64,000 bases of DNA from Rotaria macrura (taxonomy: Eukaryota; Rotifera; Eurotatoria; Philodinida; Philodinidae), in the NCBI GenBank assembly GCA_900239685.1, contig OENT01000240.1:71757-135756 (forward strand), read 5' to 3'. Position numbers and translations under genes: made by a program. Positions 14,218 to 25,557 of this stretch are shown piece after piece (position 1 is the stretch's first letter; every line of letters starts with the position of its first letter). Under the pieces are notes generated by a model, which searched no databases, had not been told where the DNA came from, and saw nothing but the letters and a program-made list of their open reading frames with translations.

Positions 14218-14490
14218 CTAGTTGTTGTTAACTTCAAGTAGTTGATTAAGAAGATGAATGTAGTTAACAGCAGTACGAAGAGTTTCTATGCGAGATAGTT
14301 TACATTTATTTTCAACAGGTAGAACTAGACGAAGTTGAGTATAAGCTTTATTTAGTTTTAACATCCGATGTTTTTCACGTACAGTCGCTTCATCACGTTG
14401 TTGTCCATTGAGTTTACGTTTCTTTCGGGGTGTCTGTAAAGTTGATGAAGTTGAAATACTGTTATAAAGAAATTCTTCTTCGTGATTCAT
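14218..14490 (-). CDS. Small group-A bHLH transcription factor
   Basis: An intact single-exon frame of 90 residues. A basic stretch RKKRKLNGQQR begins near residue 22. The core ATVREKHRMLKLNKAY runs from the basic region into helix 1 (about 35-57), a short loop follows, and helix 2 is KLSRIETLRTAVNYIHLL (about 64-81). The DNA-contacting Glu (E39), R38 and R42, and the LR..LP end of helix 1, are all present; the usual Asn of the AN-x-RER motif is Thr here. KLSRIETLR recalls the Fer3/PTF1 and achaete-scute-like groups, but I cannot assign the subfamily. Expected role: a nuclear, E-box-binding regulator of cell fate, probably acting with an E protein. The frame ends nine residues after helix 2, so almost no C-terminal domain exists. 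It may lie antisense within a long PRRC2 intron. Confidence 0.85.
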   Translation of the reverse strand: MNHEEEFLYNSISTSSTLQTPRKKRKLNGQQRDEATVREKHRMLKLNKAYTQLRLVLPVENKCKLSRIETLRTAVNYIHLLNQLLEVNNN

Positions 14491-16688
14491 TTTAATTTCT
14501 TATGATTTGAATACAAGAAAACTATTCTGATACATATATTATGTATTGCTAATGTCTGTTTCTCTCTTGCTCTCTTTCTTAGTTTCTTTATGTGATCGAA
14601 TCATTGAGTAAGCAATGATCTTTGACGTTGAAGTAATAAATTGAAATCGTTTGATTTCTTTAAAGAAAGAATCGACTAATTCTAACTCAATATCCATTGT
14701 TACAACATTTGTTATAATGTGATTTGTTGCGAAGACATTTCACAAGTAAAGATATGTTAAATGTACATAAGCAATGTTATCCTTTCAATTCATCGATTAC
14801 TTAATATCATGGACAAAATGAATATAAACAAAAAAACAACTGACAATTATCTTTGTTTCAATCTATTTGATCGTCTTTCTTAATTATCCATTAAAAAACG
14901 ATATATGCAAGTCAAATATATATATACCGTATTAAACGAAGCAATAAATCAAACGTCATTGAATCATCCCATTTTAATGCTCGTAAATGACATTGATGTT
15001 CCGATAATAATTAAATTTCTATATTATTTATAAGTTTGTCTTGTTCTATTAACTAGTTTTTCCTTTATGTTTCTGAAAGTTTCATTATGTCACGAGAGGC
15101 GTTTTCTTTTTTTTTGTTGTTGTTCTCATATGAAGTAGTAGGTGTCGTTACTTTTCCATTTTCATTTCTATGCTTCTTAGATAATAACTCCGTATATAAA
15201 CATAATATAATAAAACAAGTGAATGTGCAGAAAAAAAATGAATGAAAGAAAGAAAAAGAAATACCATTAAGCGTGCATACTTATCTTCGATTTCTCTTTC
15301 TAGGCGGTTTTTTTTGCACGTATATAAATATTCGATTAATAACTTTTATCATTGAAATGTGTTTGCAGCATTATTCAAGTAGCCATAGGCACTTCGACAA
15401 GTTTCTTGTTCTTGTTTCTTCTTCGTTTCACTTATGCAGTATTTTCCATCAAATTATGTCCCATAATGTATGTATGTCAATATTATGAAAGAATCCGACG
15501 TCTTCCTCGTTCTTTCAGGCTATGTCTACATTGAAAAAGAAAACCGAAATAAACTCTCTTACCTGTTGGTAATCATTTATTCAAGCTCATAGGAATGACT
15601 GTTATTCGGTTTCATTAGTCCTTTTGTTGCAATGATAAATATAATATTCTTCTCGAACCAATGCCAAGGAAAAGGTAGACAAAAGAAAAGGAGGCGGAAA
15701 TTTTTCATCCGTACGTATGAATTATTTATCTATGAGAGAGATTAGTATTAAACATAACATTCAAACATATGGATAATGTTGAATATGCTCATATGTGTTT
15801 GCGCACACACAATCAAAGCAGGCAGTTCACAAGGATAACATTTTTTGTATGTAGTTAAACGATGATTCTTCTTTAAATTATCAAGTACGCTATCATTGCA
15901 ATGAACACGTGTAGCTAGATAAACATATATTTTCTTCTATTCACCATTATTGATATGCACCATATGATGTTAAGTTAGTTTAATGTACATATTATGTCTA
16001 CAAGCTCTTTTTCTTTCGTTTATTATTATTCATAGATTTTGCTTCATCATCTCATTCTATCGTTAACAACTTTCTGCATCGATACATGTTTGTTCTTTTA
16101 CGTGAGCATGTGCACGTCATTCAATGCTTAACGGCGAAATTTTATCAATTTTTTCTTCTTGTTATTTCGTTTGTGTTAAAATTCTATGCAATCAAATACA
16201 CAAACCAGTTTGTTGGGTCTATTGTCCGTTCACTGTGTTCTACGCGTCTGTTCGTTCTATCGATGGAATAGCTGAGTAAAGAGAAGTCTCATTCTTTCTT
16301 CTGTTCTTGATAGCTAAATGCATAAGGGTATCATTATCACGTATAGGACGCATAGTAGAAAGAACGAGGGAAAAAAACCGACAGTTAGAAGAAAGAGGAA
16401 AATGTCATTTCCAATTTCTTCCTTCTCTCTTCAAACGATTGCTTTCCATCAACATGCATAGGGCGGTGGACGACGGTCGAATGGGTTCAACATAGATGAA
16501 CATCGGCTTTTTTTTAGTTTGCTTTTTTTCCTTCACCTGTTCTATTAAATAAGAGGCGAACGAGAACGAGAGAACCAGTTGATTACTTCGAACATGTGCA
16601 TATATTCGTCTTCGTCATTCGCGTTTTCTCCCTCTCTTTCGCTTTCTCTTTTGCTTCCCTACTTTACTCATTTACTATGTACTTTTAG
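14491..16688. other. Upstream of bHLH gene; no gene recognised
   Basis: About 2.2 kb on the 5' side of the bHLH gene, where its promoter and 5' UTR should lie. Several 60-90 codon open frames occur on the plus strand, but none shows a domain, conserved motif or plausible splice partner. Confidence 0.45.
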
Positions 16689-16761
16689 ACAAGTCGTCGA
16701 TACTGCTCAACGCATATTGACTGTATTCGTCGGATCTAATTCTTGGAAACGAAATAATTAA
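16689..16761 (+). CDS. Candidate alternative last exon of PRRC2
   Basis: A TACTTTTAG acceptor is followed by a phase-2 frame to TAA. Joined to the PRRC2 donor at 11569 it would read FSSQR-QVVDTAQRILTVF, resembling the vertebrate PRRC2 continuation SSQR-P-[LV]-VD-x-x-S-R. The match is only about a dozen residues and the implied intron is 5.1 kb, enclosing the bHLH gene on the opposite strand. Equally it could be 5' UTR of the gene starting at 16810, or chance. Confidence 0.25.
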
Positions 16762-16809
16762 GAAGAAAACTCAATAAAAAAAAAAATATATATATATACA
16801 TATACATAT

Positions 16810-19800
16810 ATGTGGTATCCCCCTCAAAGGCAACAGCAACATAGCTGGCACAAATATGTGCATCACTATTCAACGCAACAGCAACGAAATAATGTGAGAA
16901 TTTCATATAATTATGACGGTGATGAACTATCGACTACAAACATTATACCAATCAACCATGAGAATGAATCACTTGTCGATTGTCAAACAACATACAGCCG
17001 CCATCCTCAGGGTAAAAAAATGCAATTGAATTTTAAAATAAGTGTTTTTTCAATCGAACGATTTCTTTTTCTTACAAGAGAATAACAGTAATAATTTGCA
17101 TGAGTGTTATAATTTATTTCATTTTCGGGGTTTCATCTCTTCTGAAGTCGAATAAGAATAGAAAGAAACAGTGAATGAATCAAAGTAGTAATATATGTAT
17201 GAGTAGGCGCTTAAAGCAATGTTTTTTTTTTATTGTTATTGCTTTACGTATGTGAATAGAAGAATAAATTGTTGCATCTCTATCTGTAGTTACAACGATC
17301 ACTATTCTTTCTTTCTTTCTTTTTCATCTTGCGCAATGATGATCTTAATGAACGATAGTGACAGTGACGATGACATTTGTCGCGTTCACAATACGAGCTA
17401 TTGAATTCGGCTTCTCGTTCTCTTAACAAGTTGATCACTAGATCAATCACATAGCAATTGCATGTAGATATTTATTCACGCAATCGCATAGTGCTATATT
17501 CTAAAAAGACAAACAAACTATGATAGAATCCAAATCGAATTATTACGATTTATTTGAAGAAAGAGAACGTATTATTGAAGATCGAGATCTACTATTCTAT
17601 TCATATGAATATGGAGAAGACTAATAAACGAATGGGGATAAAAAAAAGAAAAGAAAAATCTCTTTGAAAAATAGATAATAATATACACATATTGAACGTA
17701 GACAAAAGAGTTATAATCGTAATGAATTGTAGACTTCCGAAGTGAAATAACTTTCTTTGACGGAAAACTTTCTCTGTGCAATCAAAAATAATAATTACAA
17801 TCATTAGTTTAGAATAATAATTGCTATTGAACGACATTAAAAGAAATGATTTAAACAGTAATTTTATCGATAGAAAGATATCATTTGATATGCATAGTAA
17901 TGATATGCCATATTTTAGTTTTCCCATACGTAAAGATAAACAAGAAAAAGTAGTTCCGTAATAAATAGAGATTCATTGTTTTGTAATTAATAAGGTCGTA
18001 TTTTCAAGTATGCTGATATGGAATGAGTGTGCATTGCTATAAATGTTTTTTCTTCTTTTTCTCCTTCTATTAGAACAGTATTCTTGTATGACGTCTTTTT
18101 GTTTATGTGACTTTAAAAGTAGTCAGACCACGAATGAGAGGCTGTCGAAGTGTCGGCAATAATAGAAAATGGAGGAAGAAAAACGTTCTCGAGCTTTCTT
18201 TTTTATGCTATGTAATTGAAGAAAAAAAGAGTGTCTCTTTTAATCGACGATGAATGCAACTAAATAATATGAGGGAAAAACAAAGTGGACTCATTAGTTG
18301 CCATTTTACTTTCATTTTTTTTTAGCATGTAATTATTTCTAGCATGTATAATTGAACCTTAGCGCTTTAATCGAAGAAAATAAAATACATAGATAGATAG
18401 ATAAATCTATATCCATACATATGTAACGGATGATGCACAGTTTATCATTAATACAATTAACGACTACTGTTTCAATTGGCGCATATGTCTGTTATAAAAA
18501 GATATATCTGTATAGCATACGTATTGTGATGTTGATAAAATGAAACATTGATGGTAATTCAGTTTTTCTCTCCACTCTAATACTTTCTCATGATAAGTGA
18601 AATTTTTCTCATTGAAATTTAATTATTTATCTAGTTAACTACTCTCATTTAGTTTTTTAAGAAATTATTTTCCTCTGTTGTTTTTTTTAGTTGTCAGTTG
18701 CCTGTCCCTTTTCCCTCTCGACGTTTTCTCCTATTATTACTACTTCTGTAGTCAACAAGTACTCAAAGGACTGTGTTTTTTGTCTTTCTCTTTTTTTTCC
18801 CTCACATTTCTAGTCTTACTATCACACGGCTCATTGTCATTCAATTTTTTCATCATCATCTTTCCTTTTTTTTTCTAGTTAATACAGACTACTACGTGAC
18901 TACTTCAGCCAGCTCATACGGTGATGAAATGCCTTCGTTTCATGCAATAACCTCAATGCAAAATGCATATTGGAATCCAGTTATAGCTCCACCAACGAAA
19001 TCTATGACTATGATTACGCCGTCTTCATCCGTTACATCTGCTTCATCATCAAAATCATCATCATCATCATCATCATCATGTTGGGACTGGGTACTGTTTT
19101 CACCAGAATACTATTCTGAATTTTATACTCCATTATCAACTTGCAGTCAAAAATTGGAAGAGGAAAACGACATTGATAAGGATTTAAACTTCCTAGCGAG
19201 TTTACCAACGTGTTTACTCACACTAATTTATTTTAAATCAACATCGGATAATGAGAATGAAAACGACCGTGAAATTACATCGCTTCATATTAATGATGAT
19301 TCATTACGTATGTCAAAGAATAGTTTAGGTGAAAAACTAAATTATATCTCGTCAAATTCACCATCATCGTCCGTAAATAAAAATCATGATTTAAATATTA
19401 ATAAACACAATTCGAAAGATGATCGTTCATCAACACCTGACACTGACGATGGTTATCAATCAGCTAGTGATGCTAGTCGTAGTGATTATTCACAGCAATC
19501 ATCTGTACATGATAATCGTCTGAATAGTAGAGAAAATAATAATCTAAAACAAGCGAAACATTCGATACCTACACCGCTTATGCCACGACGTATAACATAT
19601 GCAGCTGCTGTTAAACCAGCAACAACACCAACAAATAAAATATCTTCATCAACAGTATCGATTACAAAACCAATTAATAATAATAATAATAATAATAATA
19701 ATGATAATCACAGTGCATTGCCACTAACTACTAATATGAATGATACATTAAATACGAAAGGTCAAAAATCGAAATTTATTGCTCCACGTTTTGAACGAAT

Positions 19801-19960
19801 GCATCATGCTAAACAACATACGCCTTTATCGACATCATCGAATCGAATACAAATACGTTCGAACAACAGCAGCAATAATAATAATAATAATAATAATAAA
19901 AATAATAACAAAGATCATCATCAACGGAATCATACTGTGAATTCAATAAGACGTCGCTGA
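16810..19960 (+). CDS. Unrecognised low-complexity protein, two exons
   Basis: Exon 1 (16810-17011) and exon 2 (18879-19960) join in phase 1 across a 1.87-kb intron, giving 427 residues. I do not recognise the family. Exon 1 is Gln/His/Tyr-rich (MWYPPQRQQQHSWHKY). Exon 2 holds the more protein-like part: a Ser run, then CWDWVLFSPEYYSEFYTPL and LNFLASLPTCLLTLIYF (about residues 130-190). A Ser/Asp block STPDTDDGYQSASDASRSD follows, then a basic PRRITYAAAVKP and two Asn runs encoded by AAT repeats, ending IRRR. There is no signal peptide; the hydrophobic LPTCLLTLIYF is too short for a confident membrane helix. Composition suggests a nuclear or RNA-associated disordered protein, which is inference only. 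ATG 16810 is chosen because it opens the frame that splices in phase; no in-frame ATG precedes it. Confidence 0.6.
17012..18878. other. Intron of the unknown 16.8-kb gene
   Basis: GTAAAA donor and a TTTTTCTAG acceptor after a long pyrimidine tract, 1.87 kb. It contains TTTC and GATA short repeats (around 17310 and 18390). The minus-strand frames at 17572-17927 show no domain and are not called. Confidence 0.5.
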
Positions 19961-22900
19961 CGAAATAAAGAAAAACTTTGTTGTTGTATTAACTTTTCTA
20001 TATCTAAGCCATTTCAAATTAAAGAGATTTTCTTTCTATGTGTATTTCATTGTTGTTTCGTATGTCTTTATATATTTCTATGTTGTATTAGAATGGAGTC
20101 AGTTAAGAAAAAGTAAAAGACATTGATGAAGAAGTGAATCAAATTTTATATATAAACACAACCTTGAATAGTGATGTTGTGTTTTTTTGTTGCTGTTGTT
20201 ATTTCGATTTGACATGTCATGAACACAAGTGTCGATTCCTTGGAGGTTTTCTTAATTGTTGAATAGTTATATATTCAATGAATCGATTCACGTTACCTAT
20301 CAAGTTACAATCGTGATAATTTTATTCAAATGTCAAATATTTGCATAGAAGTTCTACTTGTAATATTGAAACATAGTTTATGTCAAAAAAATTATTGTAA
20401 CGAATCGATCTATTATTTATAAACATAGAACAATTTGACTCATTGGATGAATGAAATCATTTCTATTGACAAACTAACATATTACATAATAAACTGTCAA
20501 ATACACAAGTATGGGACTATAAAAATCAATGAAATGAATTAGAATTCCCTAATGTAGTAAACTTTTCTCATGTATTTCTATGCTTATGAAATTTGATATT
20601 TCTCGTAGATGAATTTTGATTGTTGTTGAGATCGATTCGAATGAACTTTCTCGAATATGTTTCGAAAATAATTATAATGAAGATCATGGAGAATATTTTT
20701 AAAAACCAAAACAAAATCATAAAGTTTCGCTCATAGTTTAACGAACATCTTTGACATGTCTATAAATCACTCTAGTATTTATGTTATTTCCGAATACCAC
20801 AAGGAGTAATAAAAATAATGATTATTCGGACTCTTTTATCATGATCATAACGTACGGACAACAATGCAACGTGTGAATGAGTTAAGCGATCATTGAAATG
20901 ATACCATTCATCGTAGTAGATTTGATTGATAGCTTCCGTTCTCCTAACTCATATTGCAATGATGCAGCCGTTTACGCATACCAAGTACTAGAACTATAAG
21001 GATGTGTCCTCAGTTACTTGTTAGGCCCTATCTTTCTCTAGTAAATGAGATTAACTCGTCCGCATATTCTTGCTGTAATACACAATACATTGAAGAATTT
21101 ACATTCGTAGCCTCTTGAAATAGTTCATAAGGTAAAATAATATTTCGATCGATTATAGTAAGTAATAGATGAAGACGATGAATTTATATATTATTGATTT
21201 ATGTGTGTCATATTATATTTCTTTACGAGAAATTCAATATTTAAGTTATTCACAAAAGATTATTTTGCACATAATAATTATAACTAGAAAATACGAAACC
21301 GAATTTCAAAAATCCATTCGACATCTACAAATACTGTGAAATTCTTTGTGCATCTTTTCAACGAATTGAATAGATATATGATTAAAATCGTATATAAATA
21401 TTGAAAAGATAGAACTCTCTCGGTTGATATGTTGATTCTCTTTGTTTTTGTCTAAGTTATTTATTGCTTTCAAGTCACCACTAAATATATTAACAGTACG
21501 GAAACATGGCCTGGAAAAGAAAACTAACTGGAGGATAGAAAACTGACCTCCTTTTATTCGTGAATTATGTTTATATTTGGTACTATGTCTCACTCTCTAA
21601 CGAAGAACATACTATGACGTTGATTTAGATTGTATGAGATTAACTTAGAAACGCGTTTGTAGCAATATCCCCTATAGATACTTACATTTTCTTGATCTTT
21701 CCCCGTCAATTCTTATTATGGATTGATGATGTGTGTATTTTGACATATTGATATTATAATAATATGTTACAAATCATGCACAAAAGAAAAAAACCTCCAT
21801 GTACTCATCAGAATTATTAATGCTTAGTGTTTGTCATCATCCTAGATCTTCTACTTATGTTTTAAACTTTATTGATATATTTTGTATCCAACACGTAAAG
21901 AAAAAAGACGAATCTAAATTATCCCACAGAGTAAATAGGAGAAGAGACAAAAACAAAATATTTGAACAAGTCAATAGTCTTCTTTCGTACTAATCACTTT
22001 GAATCGATGATTTCATGACAGTACATATACATGTTGTCCAAACATGTATACGTGTTACTTCAAGGTGATACATAATTGATAAAATCTTGAAGAACTACAT
22101 CAAATAATCATTCAAGATTCGTCATGAATAGAGTAGTTTTTTTTATTTATTTCTTGAAAAGAAAAGGAAAAGTGTAGAGAAATTTGTCTAGCGAATAAAC
22201 TTCTTCAAATGTTAAATCATGTTTTGACTGAAACTATGCTCATCTGAACTACAGCACTATTGAACAATAGGTAACTTCACTATAGTTTAATTTTTCTCAC
22301 CTTCTTTCCAGACATAGCAAGGTCTTAATGAATTTTTCAATCGAAAGCTATGCTCCCTTTCAGATCACGAAAATAAAGATTAAACTTGCAAAATTCTACT
22401 TCATAATTAACAAGAACAAAATTCTTTAATAATTCGTGTTCATTCAAAAAGTGTTTCATCTTCTAGAGATGTAGATAGATGAAAAGATTTTGTTGTAACA
22501 TTTTAGAATTCTCAATATCTCAAGATAGGAAATACTAGAAAAGTGACAATATACCCATACAAATATTTTCATTGAAAACTCTATTGATGGAAATTTTAAG
22601 TTTAAAACTTGAAAATTATTTATTTTCTAAAATTGAACTTTGTTAGACAACGATTTGCTATGAAAAAAATACGCACTAGTACCTCGATATCTCGAGAGTA
22701 GACATCTAGAACACTAAATCATTCCAGGCATTAACACTACTCAATATTGTGTATCTCATAAGAATCATCATCTCGGTCGAAAAACGATCTGACACCTGGA
22801 ATAGTTTCTGCATAAGATATATTATGAAACCCGTCAGTTATGATCGGAATATTACTTACATGCATGTAAGAATGATGTATAGAAAGGCGTTAGAAGTACA

Positions 22901-25005
22901 TGAGCCAAGTTACTATATGTACTAAGAATGTCAACTCCTACTGAGACAAAAACAAACTAGAGTAAAGGAATGGCTGATTGAGAAAATGAAGATTTCTTCG
23001 ATGAAAAGAATTTCCTTAATTAGTTCGAATATCAAATTGTGTAGTTAAAAGTAATGACAAAAGAGTTATTGTATAAATAGTTACACAATTTTCTTGTTAT
23101 AAAGTTGTGCTAACAAAACATTATTAATTCGCGAAACACATGATATTTATTTTGTAAGATGATATAAAATTAATAAGATTTCACGTAGAACAATTATATT
23201 GATGAATAAACTACAAAATGATGTCCTCGTAGAATTCTTATCTATTATCTAATATGGTTTAACTTCATTTAGGACATATGTATTGAGACATTAAAATAAC
23301 AATCTCAATCACCTTAGAATGAAACAATATTTAATTCTTTTGTAAAATATCTAGTATATAATGAATATGCAGGTTTGTCAAGTATTATAGTGAAATAGTT
23401 GATACTTGATGTTTTGTTATTAAATATATTTGATAACCGTTCAATGATGAATATCTCTTTGAAAAGATTAAATGATTTAGAAACCGTAACAAATATAATG
23501 AAACATATTATCATCATGGATCGATAGATATTTTATGACGATTAACCATGAAGAATAAAAACTTTCATTATTGAATGATGAGCATTGTAATTATTCATCT
23601 TCAATAATATAGATTAGGTATGGTCATGTTGTTTTGAATGTAATTTTATAATATGTTGAAAGGACTTGTTTTTCTTCGAATGATATTTTAAAATAAATTT
23701 CCTTTATTTGTTTTTCCTATCTTTTCACGGTATCATACGTGTAATTACCTAATTAATACAAAATTAATTTACCATTTAAATCAGCTTCAACAAAAACGAC
23801 ATCGAAATCAAAGCATAGCCAATGCAAATAAATTTCTATTATGATCTAAAATTCCAAAATGATATGTGTAGAAGAGAAAACATTGTTTTCCTACGACAAC
23901 TATTTGATTAGCTGAATTTTCTTTTTGTTTACAATAATTAACAGTGTTTTCTCATTTTTTTAATGTCTACCACATGATCTCGGATATTAATCGTTTGTCG
24001 TATAACCGTATGGGCTATACGTTTGTCATTTAGCGCCCATATGGTGTATCAGTTTGTCATATTTTCATATGGACAGATTTTTTTTTCTGTACAATATCTT
24101 GAAGCAAAATTGATCGACGTAGAATGTCTGATGATCTTTTCTACTTGATTTTTTCCCTTTTATTTTTTTTTCTGTTTGCTCTACTCATACCAAAACAACC
24201 ATTCGTCGTATAAGATTTCTTGCTAATAAGATGTTTTCTCTACGTATGATACCGACGAGATATAAGTATGAATATGTTATAATTCCGTGTCAAGTTATTG
24301 ACGTATCGGAAGTTTTCTTGTCTGTATGACATGCACACAGAGTTTTTCAACGTTTTTTTTTCTTTGCTATGATACGCACGATTTTCTACATATATTAATT
24401 TGACATATCTTTCATTTGAGAAAACAACAACAGTAAAAAAGATAAAAACGAAGAAGATAATGTCTTGAAGCGATCATTGCTTAGTGAAAAAAAAAGCGAA
24501 TAAACGGAAACATATTGTTGACGATGAAGACAGGTACATACAAAAATTCTGATAGATACGTCAGAGCTTATTCTTTGATGATTTTAGTCGTTTTCCTTTC
24601 CTTTCTTCTGCTTTTCTTTCTTAGCAAAAAATAAAGAAGGAATTATTGACTTAAGCTCTATGCTTGTACCACACAAACAAACAGAGAGCTACCAGCTAAC
24701 TGATTTCACAAAGCATATCTCCGCCTATCTTCCAGTCTATTTGCGAATTAGACACGCACACATACACAGAAGGGTGCCAACATACATAGACAACGATAAG
24801 CATAGAGACCAAAACTGATAGAAAGATATTATCGTATAAACTCATCCAACATATTCCACGACAACCTTTTGTTTTCTTGTTTTTTGTACTTATCGTGTTG
24901 TTAACAGAATAGATAAATAACAGTAAGACTTTTCTTTTTATTCTCAAAACTAATAATAGCTTTTTATGTTGTCCAATAGATTCTCTATTGTATGTTACCA
25001 TAATA
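19961..25005. other. 5-kb gene-free AT-rich region
   Basis: Starts with the 3' UTR of the 16.8-kb gene and ends at the promoter of the 25.0-kb gene. The few open frames (21306-21593 minus, 21799-21993 plus, 23314-23517 minus) lack domains, splice partners or biased composition. The only structure noted is a degenerate tandem motif near 24.0 kb. Confidence 0.5.
23993..24078 (+). repeat. Three degenerate copies of a ~30-nt unit
   Basis: The motif GTTTGTC(G/A)T recurs at 23993, 24021 and 24052, each followed 10-15 nt later by a TATGG core. Spacings are 28 and 31 nt. Copies are imperfect, so this is either a decayed tandem duplication or clustered binding sites; it is not a CRISPR array. Confidence 0.4.
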
Positions 25006-25476
25006 ATGTCGATCACGGCAACTACAAAAATAACATCAAATCCATCGTCGAGCGAAAGATCTTTATTAGCTAGTGTCAATCATCATCATCGATATTCAAC
25101 CCCATTCAATACACAACATTTTGTAAATGAACGATATCCCAAAACTTGTCTGGAAGATATACCTTCTATCATACTTGAGTATCCTCCACCGAAAGTCGGC
25201 ATTCATTCGACACGATCACATCATAGTCTGCGTTTTCGTACTCAACCTGTCACACTAGCAGAGATCAACGAAACAGACGAAGAAAATAAAAACGATAATG
25301 ACAATCAACAACAACTACAATCATCAACACTTGGAGATTTTCAACGACTTGAACATTTAGCTCTCTTGGAAAATGTACGAAGGTCTGCAAGAAAAAAAAT
25401 ACCATCGAAAAATTATCTTGAACGACAACGGCTCAAAGCTATGAGAGAAGAACCAAGCGAAACAGATGGAAATTGA
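25006..25476 (+). CDS. Small uncharacterised protein
   Basis: A single open frame of 156 residues from ATG 25006 (MSITATTKITSNPSSSERS). A TTG-initiated extension six codons upstream is less likely. I do not recognise the family. The N-terminal half is Ser/His-rich with Pro-Pro (LEYPPPKVG); the middle is acidic and polar (ETDEENKNDNDNQQQ). The C-terminus is a probable basic amphipathic helix, LENVRRSARKKIPSKNYLERQ. There are no membrane segments or signal peptide. It faces the 7TM-like gene tail-to-tail with only 81 bp between stop codons, so the 3' UTRs probably overlap. The charged C-terminal helix and ordinary codon use suggest a real gene, but without homology this remains hypothetical. 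Confidence 0.55.
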   Translation: MSITATTKITSNPSSSERSLLASVNHHHRYSTPFNTQHFVNERYPKTCLEDIPSIILEYPPPKVGIHSTRSHHSLRFRTQPVTLAEINETDEENKNDNDNQQQLQSSTLGDFQRLEHLALLENVRRSARKKIPSKNYLERQRLKAMREEPSETDGN

Positions 25477-25557
25477 AAGTTATATGTATATATTTATACT
25501 TCTATTCCATCTAAAAACGAATCGAATATAGAACGAACAAAGAAGAATTTAATTATT

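Noticed and set aside
23993-24078. CRISPR array
   Set aside because: Only three imperfect units in an animal genome, with no conserved repeat-spacer structure.
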